Part shown: piece after piece, positions 52,748-62,746 of the stretch
Layout: each line of letters begins with the position of its first letter
Position numbering within the stretch: the first letter of the stretch is position 1
Assembly (NCBI RefSeq): GCF_024721305.1
Contig: NZ_JAMXOD010000003.1
Span: 62,001 to 126,000 of the forward strand
Source of the DNA: Aequitasia blattaphilus
GTDB lineage: Bacteria > Bacillota > Clostridia > Lachnospirales > Lachnospiraceae
Direction: 5' to 3'
Length of the DNA: 64,000 nt
The notes under the pieces: generated by a model
Databases searched by the model: none
What the model was told of the DNA's origin: nothing
Seen by the model: only the letters and a program-made list of their open reading frames with translations
Program-made: the position numbers and the translations under genes

Positions 52748-53650
52748 CTATATTCCTGTCTTCTCTCGTATAAAGCTGCGAGCCTTTAAGGCATATTCAA
52801 AGGGATTTGCTTTTGCCGGGTCTTGCTCTGCTTCTACTAACATATATCCTGTGTAATTATTTTGACTCATCACTTCAAAAATATGATCGAAGGATACATC
52901 TCCATCTCCTGGAACCGTAAATGTTCCATTTTTTACCGCATCAAGAAAGGACATGTTGTTTTGAATTGTCTCATCTCGTTTCACCTTACGAACATCCTTT
53001 AAGTGGATATGGGCAATTCTATGGATGTACTTTTCAATAAGAGCATCTACTGCTTCTTGCGTTCCTTCTGAAAAATAGATATGTCCCGAATCGAACAGTA
53101 AATACACATTTTCATTTGTTCCTTCCATAAAAACATCAATCTCTTCTGGTGTTTGAATGCCCGTTCCCATATGATGATGAAGGCTGCATTTCATCCCTTT
53201 TTCTTCCGCTATCTTACCTAGCTTATTCATTCCATCACATAGTTTTTTCCATTCTTCTTTAGTAAAAACTGGCTTATCCTTTCCAAATATCGGAAGTGCC
53301 TGACCTTGAATACCTCTTCCTTGTTCGGAACATCCAATCACCTTCGCTCCCATTTTATGCAGAAAATCCAATTGAGCTTTAAAAGCTTCTATTGTCTCTT
53401 CTTCCGGTTTTGTAGTAAAGAAGGTTGAAAACCAGCAATTACATACTTCCATTCCCCGAAGCTCTAAAGCATGCTTTAAAATTTCCGGATCCTTTGGATA
53501 TTTATTACCGATTTCGGTTCCTGTAAAACCTGCAAGAGCCATTTCACTGATGCACTGTTCAAATGTATTTTCTCCGCCAAGCTCTGGCAAATCATCATTT
53601 GTCCAACCAATAGGTGCTATCCCTAGTTTAATCTTTTTATTATCTAACAT
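52748..53650 (-). CDS. iolE: Inosose dehydratase IolE-like TIM-barrel protein
   Basis: 300 aa sugar isomerase/epimerase-type TIM barrel. IolE hallmark [18 protein letters not shown] at the start, [37 protein letters not shown] and HIHLKDVR (metal-binding). IolE dehydrates 2-keto-myo-inositol. Last gene of the transporter operon. Confidence 0.88.
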   Translation of the reverse strand: MLDNKKIKLGIAPIGWTNDDLPELGGENTFEQCISEMALAGFTGTEIGNKYPKDPEILKHALELRGMEVCNCWFSTFFTTKPEEETIEAFKAQLDFLHKMGAKVIGCSEQGRGIQGQALPIFGKDKPVFTKEEWKKLCDGMNKLGKIAEEKGMKCSLHHHMGTGIQTPEEIDVFMEGTNENVYLLFDSGHIYFSEGTQEAVDALIEKYIHRIAHIHLKDVRKVKRDETIQNNMSFLDAVKNGTFTVPGDGDVSFDHIFEVMSQNNYTGYMLVEAEQDPAKANPFEYALKARSFIREKTGI

Positions 53651-53666
53651 AATACTACGCTCCTAT

Positions 53667-54671
53667 TTACTTATAAAGTTCTGGTTTTTCTATCATTTCT
53701 ACCTTTAGAAATTCGTTGGTGCCTCTTGAGCGGTTCAAAGAATCTGCTGCCACACATGCTGCATATCCATCCCAGGAGGAGGGACCTGCAGGCTCACCTT
53801 GCTCTACTTTTGTTACCCAATCTGCAAGCTCTATATCATATGCTTCAATAAATCGATCTGCCCAGTCTGTCATAAGAGTTGTTGAGCAAGTAGCATTTGA
53901 ACGCTTGATAATCGAGCTGGGATCTGGTAGATTCAATGTTCCTTTTTCACATACAACCTGACATTGAATATCATAACCATACGCATCCGATACCTGTAAT
54001 TCCACATCAATTCTTGATCCGTTTTCCGTCTCAAGAAGAACGATTTGTGGATTATCATAACCTTTTGTTGATCGTGCTGATTGTTTTACCTTTAGTACCT
54101 GGGCATTTTTATACTCATCCCCTAAAAGCCATCTGCATATATCCAATTCATGGATTGCAACATTTGTGATTCCCATCTCTGTTTGAAATCCTTCACCCTG
54201 TGACACATTACGGTGACACGCATGTATCATTAAAGGCTCACCTAACTCTCCTGAATCAATTACCTTTTTAATCTCCACATAACCAGGATCGTAACGACGC
54301 ATAAACCCTACTTGCACAAGCTTACGTCCTTGCTTTACTTCCTCTTCCATTATGGCTTCACAATCAGCGGCGGTTTGTGCCAGTGGCTTCTCACAAAACA
54401 CTTGCTTTCCTGCCTTCACCCCTTCTAATACATAGGCCGCATGAGATGCGTCTGAGGATGTAATTACAATTGCTTCCACCTCTGAAGCTGCAATCAATTC
54501 TTCTCCTGTTTGATATACATTTGGAATTCCATATTTTGCTGCCGTCTCCTTTGCTGCATCTATAAAATAATCTGTGCAGGCAACAACTTCTGCATTGGGT
54601 ATTAAGTGCATTAAGCGTCGGATATGCTCTTTTCCAATTGCACCACAACCAATTACTCCTATTTTTAACAT
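53667..54671 (-). CDS. iolG: Inositol dehydrogenase-like Gfo/Idh/MocA oxidoreductase
   Basis: 334 aa. NAD-binding GVIGCGAIGKEHIRRL, EKPLAQTAADCEAI (catalytic Lys in EKP), VGFMRRYDPGY, and the DxxxH pair in NVAIHELDICRW. Matches myo-inositol 2-dehydrogenase, which makes the substrate of IolE encoded next (16-base gap). Confidence 0.9.
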   Translation of the reverse strand: MLKIGVIGCGAIGKEHIRRLMHLIPNAEVVACTDYFIDAAKETAAKYGIPNVYQTGEELIAASEVEAIVITSSDASHAAYVLEGVKAGKQVFCEKPLAQTAADCEAIMEEEVKQGRKLVQVGFMRRYDPGYVEIKKVIDSGELGEPLMIHACHRNVSQGEGFQTEMGITNVAIHELDICRWLLGDEYKNAQVLKVKQSARSTKGYDNPQIVLLETENGSRIDVELQVSDAYGYDIQCQVVCEKGTLNLPDPSSIIKRSNATCSTTLMTDWADRFIEAYDIELADWVTKVEQGEPAGPSSWDGYAACVAADSLNRSRGTNEFLKVEMIEKPELYK

Positions 54672-54686
54672 GATTTGTACTCCCTT

Positions 54687-55694
54687 CTATTTAGCTGCAA
54701 GGCGTCTCGCCCTTGCATCCATTCTTTCACGAGTTACATCCAGTAATACTGCTAAAATAATTACAAGACCAATGACAATGTTTTGTACTGCCGTTGAAAC
54801 ACTCAGTAATTGTAGTCCGTTTCGGATTACTGTAATGATAAGAGCACCAATTAAGGTTCCGCTCATGGTACCTTTTCCACCCATGAAGGATGCCCCACCA
54901 ATAATACATGCTGCAATTGCATCTGTATCATAGGGCTGTATTGCATTTGCACCATTTGCAATGCCACCACGTCCAACTAAGACTATGGCTGCAAGTGCTG
55001 ACATGAGTCCTGACAATGTATAACAGAATGTTAATACATTTGCAGACTGAATTCCTGAAAGACGAGCTGCCTCAGGGTTTCCTCCCACACAGTAGATGGA
55101 ACGTCCGAGTGCCGTTTTAGACAAGAATATTCCCATAATTATGAAGATAATAATAACCAAAATAAAACTGATTGGGAAACCACCAAGTACAGGCACAGAT
55201 GCTGGCAATGTACTCGATCCGAGCCAAGTCACTTGTTTTGGAAATCCAGATACAATCTGGGAATTTACTACTAATAGCGCCATTCCCCATAATACATTCT
55301 TCATACCAAGAGTGGAAACAAATGGATGAGGTAAATGCAATCGAGTCAGTAATGTTCCGTTGATAAATCCGACTAAAATACCTGAACCAATACCTACTAA
55401 TATCATAATAAGCGGGTTTGTAACTCCCTTTTGTAAAAGCATACCCATCATACAGGTACAAAAAATAGCATTTGCACCAACCGACAAGTCAATTCCTGCC
55501 GTAATCAGACATACCAGCATACCAGTTGAAATCAATGCATTAACGGATGTCTGTTTGAAAATATTCATTATATTTGACTGTGTAAGAAAGCTGCTTGTCG
55601 CAAATGATAATACGATGCAAAGCACTAACAATGCTCCCAGTGAACCCAGTCTGTCTGCTAAGCCATTCTTTGACTTTAATTTTCCTTTACTCAT
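54687..55694 (-). CDS. Ribose/inositol-type ABC transporter permease
   Basis: 335 aa RbsC-family permease with about eight to ten helices; conserved AARLSGIQSANVLTFCYTLSG and GGIANGANAIQPYDTDAIAA, then IIGGASFMGGKGT. Overlaps the ATPase gene by 8 bases. Substrate inferred as inositol from iolE/iolG. Confidence 0.9.
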   Translation of the reverse strand: MSKGKLKSKNGLADRLGSLGALLVLCIVLSFATSSFLTQSNIMNIFKQTSVNALISTGMLVCLITAGIDLSVGANAIFCTCMMGMLLQKGVTNPLIMILVGIGSGILVGFINGTLLTRLHLPHPFVSTLGMKNVLWGMALLVVNSQIVSGFPKQVTWLGSSTLPASVPVLGGFPISFILVIIIFIIMGIFLSKTALGRSIYCVGGNPEAARLSGIQSANVLTFCYTLSGLMSALAAIVLVGRGGIANGANAIQPYDTDAIAACIIGGASFMGGKGTMSGTLIGALIITVIRNGLQLLSVSTAVQNIVIGLVIILAVLLDVTRERMDARARRLAAK

Positions 55695-57195
55695 CTATCT
55701 TACCTCCCCAGGCGGCTTTCATAATGTCCTCCTGATTAAAGTTCTTTAAGTCTCCTCGGTTAATAGTTGCCATAATACGGCCCTCCCGCATAACAATAAC
55801 TCTGTCTGACATCCCTAAAATCTCAGGCATTTCAGAAGAAATCATTATGACACACTTGCCTGCCTCTGTTAAAGTATTCATTACATTGTATACTTCCACC
55901 TTAGCCCCTACATCAATCCCCCTCGTAGGTTCATCAAATATAAAGATATTTGCATCAGAGTTAATCCATTTACCAATTACTACCTTCTGTTGGTTTCCTC
56001 CTGAGAGCTGTCCAACAATTTCATCCTGAGAAGGTGTTTTGATCCTGAGTGATTTTACATTCTCTTCTCCCGTTTCACGAACCTTCTTATCGTCAATGAA
56101 TATCCCTTTACAAAAGCCCTTTAAATTAGCCAATATCAAATTCATCTGAACACTTTGACCCAATACCAGGCCTTGGCCTTTACGGTCTTCTGTCAGGAAT
56201 GCAATCCCTTTGCGAATTGCTTCCTTTGGACTTCTAATTTTTTCTTCTTTGCCATTAATAAAAATTTTTCCGCCATCGATTGGATCAGCCCCAAAAATTG
56301 CTCTCATAAGCTCAGTACGTCCTGCACCAACCAATCCTGCAAATCCTAAAATTTGCCCATTATAGGCTTCAAAGCTCACATCGTGAAGTACTCCTCCTTC
56401 TTTGATGTTTTCGACTCTTAGGGCACACTCTCCCTTTGTCGTCTCTGCTTTGACAAATAATTGATCCATGGAACGACCAACCATTGCTGTAATCAAATCA
56501 TCGTTGTCTGTCTCGCTGATTTCTTTCGTCCAAATGTGTTCCCCATCTCTCATTACAGTTACACGGTCACACAATTCAAATAATTCTTCCAGCTTATGAG
56601 ATACAAACACAATGCTGATTCCTCTGTCTTTTAACTTTCGACATATTTTCATTAAGAGTTCTACTTCCTTCTCTCCTAAAGAAGATGTCGGTTCATCCAT
56701 AATAATCATTTTTGCATCGATCAAGATAGCTTTCGCTATCTCGATCATCTGCTGAACACCCATCCCAAATGTTCCTGCTGCTTTTGATGGATCAATGTCA
56801 ATTCCTAAAGATTCCATTACTTCTTTTGCTCTTGCATTCATTGCTGAATAATCCAAGAATCCAGATTTCTTTTTCATCCATTTATTAATAAATATATTAT
56901 CTGTTACACTTAAGAGCTTTTCTATATTTAACTCTTGATATACACAGGCAATACCGGCTGCAGCGGAATCATTTGGATTTTTAAAATGATGCTCCGTTCC
57001 ACTCACATAAACTTTTCCTTCTTCCGCCTGGTATACCCCAGTTAACACTTTAATAAGCGTTGATTTTCCTGCTCCATTTTCACCTATAAGACCTAATATC
57101 TCTCCTGGCTTCACAGACAGACTCATATTGTCAAGGGCAACAACACCGGGGAACCGTTTCGTTACACCTTTGAGTTCTACAACGTAATCACTCAT
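55687..57195 (-). CDS. Ribose/inositol-type ABC transporter ATPase
   Basis: 502 aa with two ABC domains. First has Walker A LIGENGAGKSTLIKVL and Walker B IIMDEPTSSLGEKE; second has GLVGAGRTELMRAIFG, LSGGNQQKVVIGKW and FIFDEPTRGIDVGAK. RbsA/MglA type. Confidence 0.93.
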   Translation of the reverse strand: MSDYVVELKGVTKRFPGVVALDNMSLSVKPGEILGLIGENGAGKSTLIKVLTGVYQAEEGKVYVSGTEHHFKNPNDSAAAGIACVYQELNIEKLLSVTDNIFINKWMKKKSGFLDYSAMNARAKEVMESLGIDIDPSKAAGTFGMGVQQMIEIAKAILIDAKMIIMDEPTSSLGEKEVELLMKICRKLKDRGISIVFVSHKLEELFELCDRVTVMRDGEHIWTKEISETDNDDLITAMVGRSMDQLFVKAETTKGECALRVENIKEGGVLHDVSFEAYNGQILGFAGLVGAGRTELMRAIFGADPIDGGKIFINGKEEKIRSPKEAIRKGIAFLTEDRKGQGLVLGQSVQMNLILANLKGFCKGIFIDDKKVRETGEENVKSLRIKTPSQDEIVGQLSGGNQQKVVIGKWINSDANIFIFDEPTRGIDVGAKVEVYNVMNTLTEAGKCVIMISSEMPEILGMSDRVIVMREGRIMATINRGDLKNFNQEDIMKAAWGGKIDE

Positions 57196-57223
57196 CGTTT
57201 ACCTCCTTTTGCGGAGCCTTATA

Positions 57224-58234
57224 TTATTTAAGATAAGACTTTAATGTGTCAAGTTGTTCCTGAGCATTGTCCTTATTTACAATTGAACTGCCTGAATCGA
57301 TAAATGATTCGATTTCATTACCTTGTATTGCCTTTACACATGCCTCAACTGCTTTATATCCCATGTCATATGCATTCTGTGCAACTGACATTGTTTCTTC
57401 TCCTGCTAAGATAGCTTCACATGCTGATTGAATTCCATCAAAACCTACAAAAATAGTATTTTTGTATGCTTCATTTCCAGCTGCTGCACGAGCTGCTGCA
57501 ATCGCCATATCATCATTATTACATACGATCATAGCAACACCTTTTGGATGATTTTGTATAACAGCTTCCATACTTGCATAAGCTTTATCTGCCACTGCAT
57601 CCGCATACTGAATTTCATCTTTCAAGAACTCTCCGCCTGCTTCTTCAATACCTTTTTGGTATCCTGTAAGTCTTGCAGTAGCGGTTGAATCTCCTTCTAC
57701 TCCTGAGATTGCAATTGCTTTCAGATCATCCCAGCCTGCTTCTTTTGCCATTTCAACTGCTGTCTTTCCACCACTGTAAGCCGCTTCCTCATTACCAGTA
57801 CCTACAAATGATAAAACCTCAGGTGCATCAATATCTGTATCTACTGCAATGATTGGTTTTGCCTGTCCCGCGATTTGCTGAACCACCATATCTGCCTGTA
57901 AAGGAGCAATTACAAATCCATCATATTGATCGGATGCAAGGTTTGTTTCAATAATATTTAACTGCTCGTCATATGCTGTTTCAGAAGAAGCTCCCTGAAC
58001 ATCTACCTTTACATTCGCATTATCTTTTGCATACGCTTCACAGCCAGCCATAACATATCCCCAATACTCAGAAGCTGTTGTTTTTAAGATTACATTTACA
58101 CTGACTTCATCTCCGCCGGTTGCTGCTTCTTTCGTATCCTCTTTTACTTCTTCTTTTTTTCCACCACATGCTACAAGTGCCATACTCATTACCATAACCA
58201 TTAATACTGCCAAAATTTTTCTTTTCATTTTCAT
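57224..58234 (-). CDS. Sugar/inositol ABC transporter substrate-binding lipoprotein
   Basis: 336 aa. Lipobox LVAC (about residue 23), Peripla_BP_4 fold: VNVILKTTASEYWGYVMAG, GFVIAPLQADMVVQQI, AVDTDIDAPEVLSFVGTGN, VCNNDDMAIAAARAA, VGFDGIQSACEAI. Mature part starts with an acidic linker. Confidence 0.9.
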   Translation of the reverse strand: MKMKRKILAVLMVMVMSMALVACGGKKEEVKEDTKEAATGGDEVSVNVILKTTASEYWGYVMAGCEAYAKDNANVKVDVQGASSETAYDEQLNIIETNLASDQYDGFVIAPLQADMVVQQIAGQAKPIIAVDTDIDAPEVLSFVGTGNEEAAYSGGKTAVEMAKEAGWDDLKAIAISGVEGDSTATARLTGYQKGIEEAGGEFLKDEIQYADAVADKAYASMEAVIQNHPKGVAMIVCNNDDMAIAAARAAAGNEAYKNTIFVGFDGIQSACEAILAGEETMSVAQNAYDMGYKAVEACVKAIQGNEIESFIDSGSSIVNKDNAQEQLDTLKSYLK

Positions 58235-58240
58235 ATCCTC

Positions 58241-59263
58241 CTATTTTTCAAAGGGTAACATTTTGCCTGTTTCAAATGATTCTTTTGCGCGATACGCTGT
58301 TTGGGAAGCTAACGTTCCATCATAAACCGTTACATCTGGTTGACGGTTTTCAATAATGCAGTTGACGAATTCTTCCAGTTCTGATATATATGCTTCGTGC
58401 CAACGGTACATGAAATCCGTATAACATTCACGACACACTCCGTTTTCACTTAAAACTTCTAGCATGCTATCAGTCCCAACAGAACCAATTCTAAGGGTTC
58501 CTTTTGTTCCAATGATTTCCGTCTCTACGTTACAGCCTTGAGCCGCTGCTCTTCCGGCGAATAGAAAGGCCATTGTTTCATCTTCGTACTGGATCATACA
58601 ACCCACATTGTCCCCATCATTCCATTCACGATACTGAGGATATGCAAAACAACCACCAATCGCCCATAGGTTCTTTGGCTTTTGTCCACCGGTAAACCAA
58701 TTGCATAAATCGATATCATGAACACACATATCAAGGAACTGTCCGCCACTATTCGGAGCAAACTTCAATGTGCTTTCAATTGTTGCAACCGGATCCTGCG
58801 TGTAAGCACGTATCAGAATAATACGACCAATATCCCCATTATCAATTTTTTCCTTTGCCTTGATATAAGAATGATCATAGCGGCGCATAAAACCAAGCAT
58901 AAAGACTTTATCTGGATGTGCACTTACAATTGCTTCCCCTTGTTTACATTTTTCAACAGTTGTATCCAACGGTTTTTCACAAAATACATGCTTTCCATTT
59001 TCTAATGCTATTCGAATGTGCTCCGTATGAAAGGATGATGGTGAAACAATACAAATCCCATCAAGTTCTGGATTTTTGCACATTTCCTCATAATCTTCAT
59101 ACGTATTTTTGACACCTAATTCTTGAGCTACTTGTGCCAGCCTGACTGAATCCACATCACATAACGCTGTAAGCTCTGCTCCAGGTATACGAGTTGCAAT
59201 ATTTTTCGCGTGCTCATACCCAAGGCGTCCAAGTCCGATTGAACCAATACAAATCTTCTTCAT
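58241..59263 (-). CDS. iolG: Second inositol dehydrogenase-like Gfo/Idh/MocA oxidoreductase
   Basis: 340 aa from the ATG at 59263 (AGGAAGAAGAAA before it); a longer frame to 59341 lacks a ribosome site. IGLGRLGYEHAKNIA, EKPLDTTVEKCKQG, LGFMRRYDHSY, MCVHDIDLCNWF. Paralogue of the iolG at 53667; the pair may act on two isomers, e.g. myo- and scyllo- or D-chiro-inositol. First gene of the transporter operon. Confidence 0.88.
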   Translation of the reverse strand: MKKICIGSIGLGRLGYEHAKNIATRIPGAELTALCDVDSVRLAQVAQELGVKNTYEDYEEMCKNPELDGICIVSPSSFHTEHIRIALENGKHVFCEKPLDTTVEKCKQGEAIVSAHPDKVFMLGFMRRYDHSYIKAKEKIDNGDIGRIILIRAYTQDPVATIESTLKFAPNSGGQFLDMCVHDIDLCNWFTGGQKPKNLWAIGGCFAYPQYREWNDGDNVGCMIQYEDETMAFLFAGRAAAQGCNVETEIIGTKGTLRIGSVGTDSMLEVLSENGVCRECYTDFMYRWHEAYISELEEFVNCIIENRQPDVTVYDGTLASQTAYRAKESFETGKMLPFEK

Positions 59264-59328
59264 TTTCTTCTTCCTTTCATATTCTCGTTGCAAATTATGT
59301 GTCCCTTTGCTCTTTTCAATCATAACAG

Positions 59329-59340
59329 TGTGCATGCACA
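59329..59340. promoter_or_regulatory. Palindrome upstream of the iol-type operon
   Basis: TGTGCATGCACA, a perfect 12-bp palindrome 66 bases upstream of the first gene, possibly an operator for the AraC-type regulator encoded next to it. The 119 bases before 59460 contain no obvious consensus promoter. Confidence 0.4.
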
Positions 59341-59423
59341 TTTTTCCCCGGCACTTTCTTTAGGTTTAAAGGTGTTTTATTTAGCAATTCCTATTTATCC
59401 TATAAATGTGTATTATTTTTAGG

Positions 59424-59465
59424 CAAAAAAATTAGGTGTTCTGCCAAACTTGGCAAACACCTAAT
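59424..59465 (-). terminator. Terminator of the sensor operon
   Basis: ATTAGGTGTT-c-TGCCAA / TTGGCA-AACACCTAAT hairpin, followed on the minus strand by seven Ts; the regulator stop codon is inside it. Confidence 0.88.
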
Positions 59466-61038
59466 CATTACAAGTTTTTCTATATTCCGCCGGACTGACT
59501 CCATTGAGCTTTTTAAATGTTTTTGCAAAATAATGATAATCATTAAATCCTGACTTTGCTGCCACATCTGTAATCCTTAATTTTGTTGAGGCCAGCATCT
59601 TTTTTGCACAGGCATTTCTCCTTCCTAATAAAAACGCCGAGAACCCTATTCCCATTTCTTGTGAAAATATATAACTGAGATAAGAAGAATTTACTCCCGC
59701 CACCGCTGCAACCTCCCGAAGCCCTATGGATTCTTGATAGTGCTTAATCACATACTCTGCTGCCACACGTACCGTTTCATTTACCTCTTCCGGTATTACA
59801 AAATCGTCGTCTCCTCTTCCTACGCCAGACATTTTTTTAATCGTGGTATAGACCTGATTAATATTTTTTATCGTACTCAGCTTTTCATCTTCCACACCAA
59901 TAATTCCTTGCAGTGCACCGAGCCAACGAATCACCACCTTCACTTTGGTTCGTTCTTCCTCAAATATTCTACAGACTTGCAAACATCTCGTTAAAAATTC
60001 TTCTTTGCCGAACTGATACAAAATCATATCTGCATCCTTCAAAAGCTGCTGTGCCTTCCCCGGCATATGCTCTGACATCTTTCTTTCACTATCATAGTAT
60101 AAAATCTGTCTCTCTTCGTAGAACCTCATTTTTAACGCAACTCTTGACTGTTGATAGGCTTGTCGTATAGACTGCTTGCCCATACAAACATCACTGGCAC
60201 CTATATGGAAGGCATGAGGTTCCTCTTTGCAAATGCGGTAACAAGCCGTTGCAACTAAGATTAGTTGCTGACGCATAACAGAACTTTTTCTTTCATCCGA
60301 TAAATCAAGGAAACAACAAAATACTCCCGCTCCCAAATAAACCACTTCACAATTTATGCTTTCTTCTCCTTCAACTTTTTTTAGGGAGTCGTACAAACGC
60401 TTGTAGAATTCATGAAAATAACGCTCCATATCAAGTTCAAACCACTGTTCATCATCCTCTTGATCCAGTTCAATTCCCATACTGACAACTGCACAATTGT
60501 GAAAGGCATACTTAATGCCTGCACTTTTCCTCATCTCCTCTGTTTCTTCTTCCGAAGAGAGCCCTGAAAGAACTCTGTTAAAGAAAAGAAACTCTGAGTT
60601 TTCATTTCCCGGGGAAATCATTGTTTCTTTCTTATGTCTGAAAGTATTTACATTTCCTCTTTCTTCAATCTTTCTTTTCGCCTGAGCAAGCAGAGGGTTT
60701 AGGGTGTTTTCTTCCAATGTATTTTTTAATACATATTCGTCTGCTCCCAGTTGGATTGCCTCTTTCACATACTCAAAATCATCATGACAGCTCAAAACAA
60801 TAATGTATACGTCTGGATATTTTTCCTTCACTCTTCGAATCAATTCGATTCCATTCATCAAAGGCATCGAGACATCCGTAACAATCATATCAATTTTGTG
60901 TTCTGCAAGAAAATTAAGGGCTTCCTCGCCATCCCGTACATCGGCTTCAACTTGAAACCCTTCGCTTTCCCATGCAGGCAGGGTTCTCAAATAACTTCTT
61001 ACCAAAAAATCATCATCTACTAATAAGGTCTTAAACAT
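59461..61038 (-). CDS. YesN-like response regulator with AraC DNA-binding domain
   Basis: 525 aa. Receiver domain (1-120) with LLVDDDFLVRSYLR, phospho-acceptor Asp54 in MIVTDVSMPLMNG, and LSCHDDFEYVKEAI; a middle domain of about 270 residues; a C-terminal AraC-type pair of helix-turn-helices (IGLREVAAVAGVNSSYLSYI and KLRITDVAAKSGFNDYHYFA). Pairs with the histidine kinase 4 bases upstream; probable activator of the iol-type transporter operon. Confidence 0.93.
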   Translation of the reverse strand: MFKTLLVDDDFLVRSYLRTLPAWESEGFQVEADVRDGEEALNFLAEHKIDMIVTDVSMPLMNGIELIRRVKEKYPDVYIIVLSCHDDFEYVKEAIQLGADEYVLKNTLEENTLNPLLAQAKRKIEERGNVNTFRHKKETMISPGNENSEFLFFNRVLSGLSSEEETEEMRKSAGIKYAFHNCAVVSMGIELDQEDDEQWFELDMERYFHEFYKRLYDSLKKVEGEESINCEVVYLGAGVFCCFLDLSDERKSSVMRQQLILVATACYRICKEEPHAFHIGASDVCMGKQSIRQAYQQSRVALKMRFYEERQILYYDSERKMSEHMPGKAQQLLKDADMILYQFGKEEFLTRCLQVCRIFEEERTKVKVVIRWLGALQGIIGVEDEKLSTIKNINQVYTTIKKMSGVGRGDDDFVIPEEVNETVRVAAEYVIKHYQESIGLREVAAVAGVNSSYLSYIFSQEMGIGFSAFLLGRRNACAKKMLASTKLRITDVAAKSGFNDYHYFAKTFKKLNGVSPAEYRKTCND

Positions 61039-61042
61039 AATT

Positions 61043-62746
61043 TCAAATCACTTCTCCACTTTCCTTTTGAGGGGGCAAATAAATCACAACCGTCGTTCCT
61101 TTCGGATTTCGAATGTATTGCATTCCTGCTTTTTCTCCGTAATACAGCTTAAGACGTTCTTTTATATTGGGAACTCCAATCGCCGTAAATCCTTTTGTCT
61201 TCTTTGCCTTTTGATTCATAATCTCCTCTATCTTTTCCTCGCTTATACCTCTTCCATTGTCAGTAACTTCAATATAGAGGGAATCTTCTCTCTTTTCTGC
61301 TTTAATCACAATTTTACCACTGTTTTCCTTCAGATCAATCCCATGCAATAGTGAATTTTCAACAAGGGGCTGTAGTATCAGTCTTGGAAGAAGACAGTCC
61401 TGTACCTCGGGGGCAATGTCACATATCATTTGTATTTCTGAGTTACTTCGGAACTCCTGTAAACGTACGTAATTCTTTAATATGTATATTTCTTCAGAGA
61501 CCGTTAGAAATGCGCCCTTTTTACTGATACTTGCTTGAAGGAGTTCCACAAAGCTTGCAATTAAATCCGCAAGTTCATGCTCCCCCCTGATTCGTGCGGC
61601 ATACTTGATTGAATTTAGCGTGTTATACATAAAATGTGGTGTAACTTGGTATTGCAGTGCTTCAAGCTCTGCATCTTTTTTTAAATTTTCTTTTTCAATA
61701 ACTTGTCCAATCAGTTCTTCAATATGATCAAGCATTTGATTAAATTCTACAGACAGAGTTCCTATCTCATCTTTTGTTGTTACCTTAGCTCTTTGTTCCA
61801 GATTTCCCTCTGATACATCCTTTACTGTTATGGCCAATGTCTCAACGGGTTCGTAGATTCGTCTCGCTACATAAGCGGCTAAAATAATCGCCAAAACAAG
61901 GCACAGAAAAAAAATACCTCCATAATAGATACGAATTTGACTCAAATCCCCTAAAACGGCTTCCCGACTTACCGAAATATACAATGCACATCCTGAAAAA
62001 GGAGCTTTTGAATAAAAATTAATGTTCTGATCATCTTGGTCTATATTCTCAATATTGATTGTCGCTCTTTCATTAATAACGCCACCATCTACCGTAGATA
62101 TGACTTTATTTTCCCTGTCAAGAAGAAACACCTCATTTACGGTATCATTCTTTAGTTCAGAAATATAGTTGTAATAAAGATACCTTTCTTCTATATTTGC
62201 ACAAATATAACCAGTTATTTTTCCATTGTCAACAATCGTTTCCACAAAACCAAGATGAGGAGATTTCCCACTAATCAAATTATTTAGTAAAAATGGTCCC
62301 GCCTTATCGGTTGTCTCCTCCAACATGCCTTCTATACTCTTCTTTTCCACTACTTTTTTATATATCGGATATGCTTCTGATGTTACCAAGACCTGCTCCT
62401 CTGGCAAAATCAGATGGAAGGATGATATGGCAGTATTTTGCTTATTATACGTTTTTAAGATCGTTGATATTTGCTCCAAAACAGCATCCTCTTTATTTTG
62501 AGAAAATTCTTCAATTAAAACTTTTAACTCCTCATCACATGAGGTTGCAACAAGAACATGGTAAATCCCCTGCATATTTTGATCTAAGTTTTCAATCAGC
62601 TGTCGATTACGTTCCTGGTTTGACGAAATATAGTTCTCCTCAATTGTGTCAGCTGACTTTCGGTAAAATATTATGGTGATTACAAGAGATGTCAGAATCG
62701 TAATAAATAAAATGGATCCTAATATTTTACTTCGTATGCTTTTCAA
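61043..62746 (-). CDS. YesM-like sensor histidine kinase
   Basis: 567 aa from a TTG start with GGAGG six bases ahead; an ATG five codons earlier (62761) has none. Two membrane helices (about 8-28 and 275-298) enclose an extracellular sensor; HAMP, His_kinase (VTPHFMYNTLNSIKYAARI) and HATPase (NSLLHGI, DNGRGIS, GIGVPNIKERL) follow. It overlaps the 3' end of the binding-lipoprotein gene. Confidence 0.92.
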   Translation of the reverse strand: MKSIRSKILGSILFITILTSLVITIIFYRKSADTIEENYISSNQERNRQLIENLDQNMQGIYHVLVATSCDEELKVLIEEFSQNKEDAVLEQISTILKTYNKQNTAISSFHLILPEEQVLVTSEAYPIYKKVVEKKSIEGMLEETTDKAGPFLLNNLISGKSPHLGFVETIVDNGKITGYICANIEERYLYYNYISELKNDTVNEVFLLDRENKVISTVDGGVINERATINIENIDQDDQNINFYSKAPFSGCALYISVSREAVLGDLSQIRIYYGGIFFLCLVLAIILAAYVARRIYEPVETLAITVKDVSEGNLEQRAKVTTKDEIGTLSVEFNQMLDHIEELIGQVIEKENLKKDAELEALQYQVTPHFMYNTLNSIKYAARIRGEHELADLIASFVELLQASISKKGAFLTVSEEIYILKNYVRLQEFRSNSEIQMICDIAPEVQDCLLPRLILQPLVENSLLHGIDLKENSGKIVIKAEKREDSLYIEVTDNGRGISEEKIEEIMNQKAKKTKGFTAIGVPNIKERLKLYYGEKAGMQYIRNPKGTTVVIYLPPQKESGEVI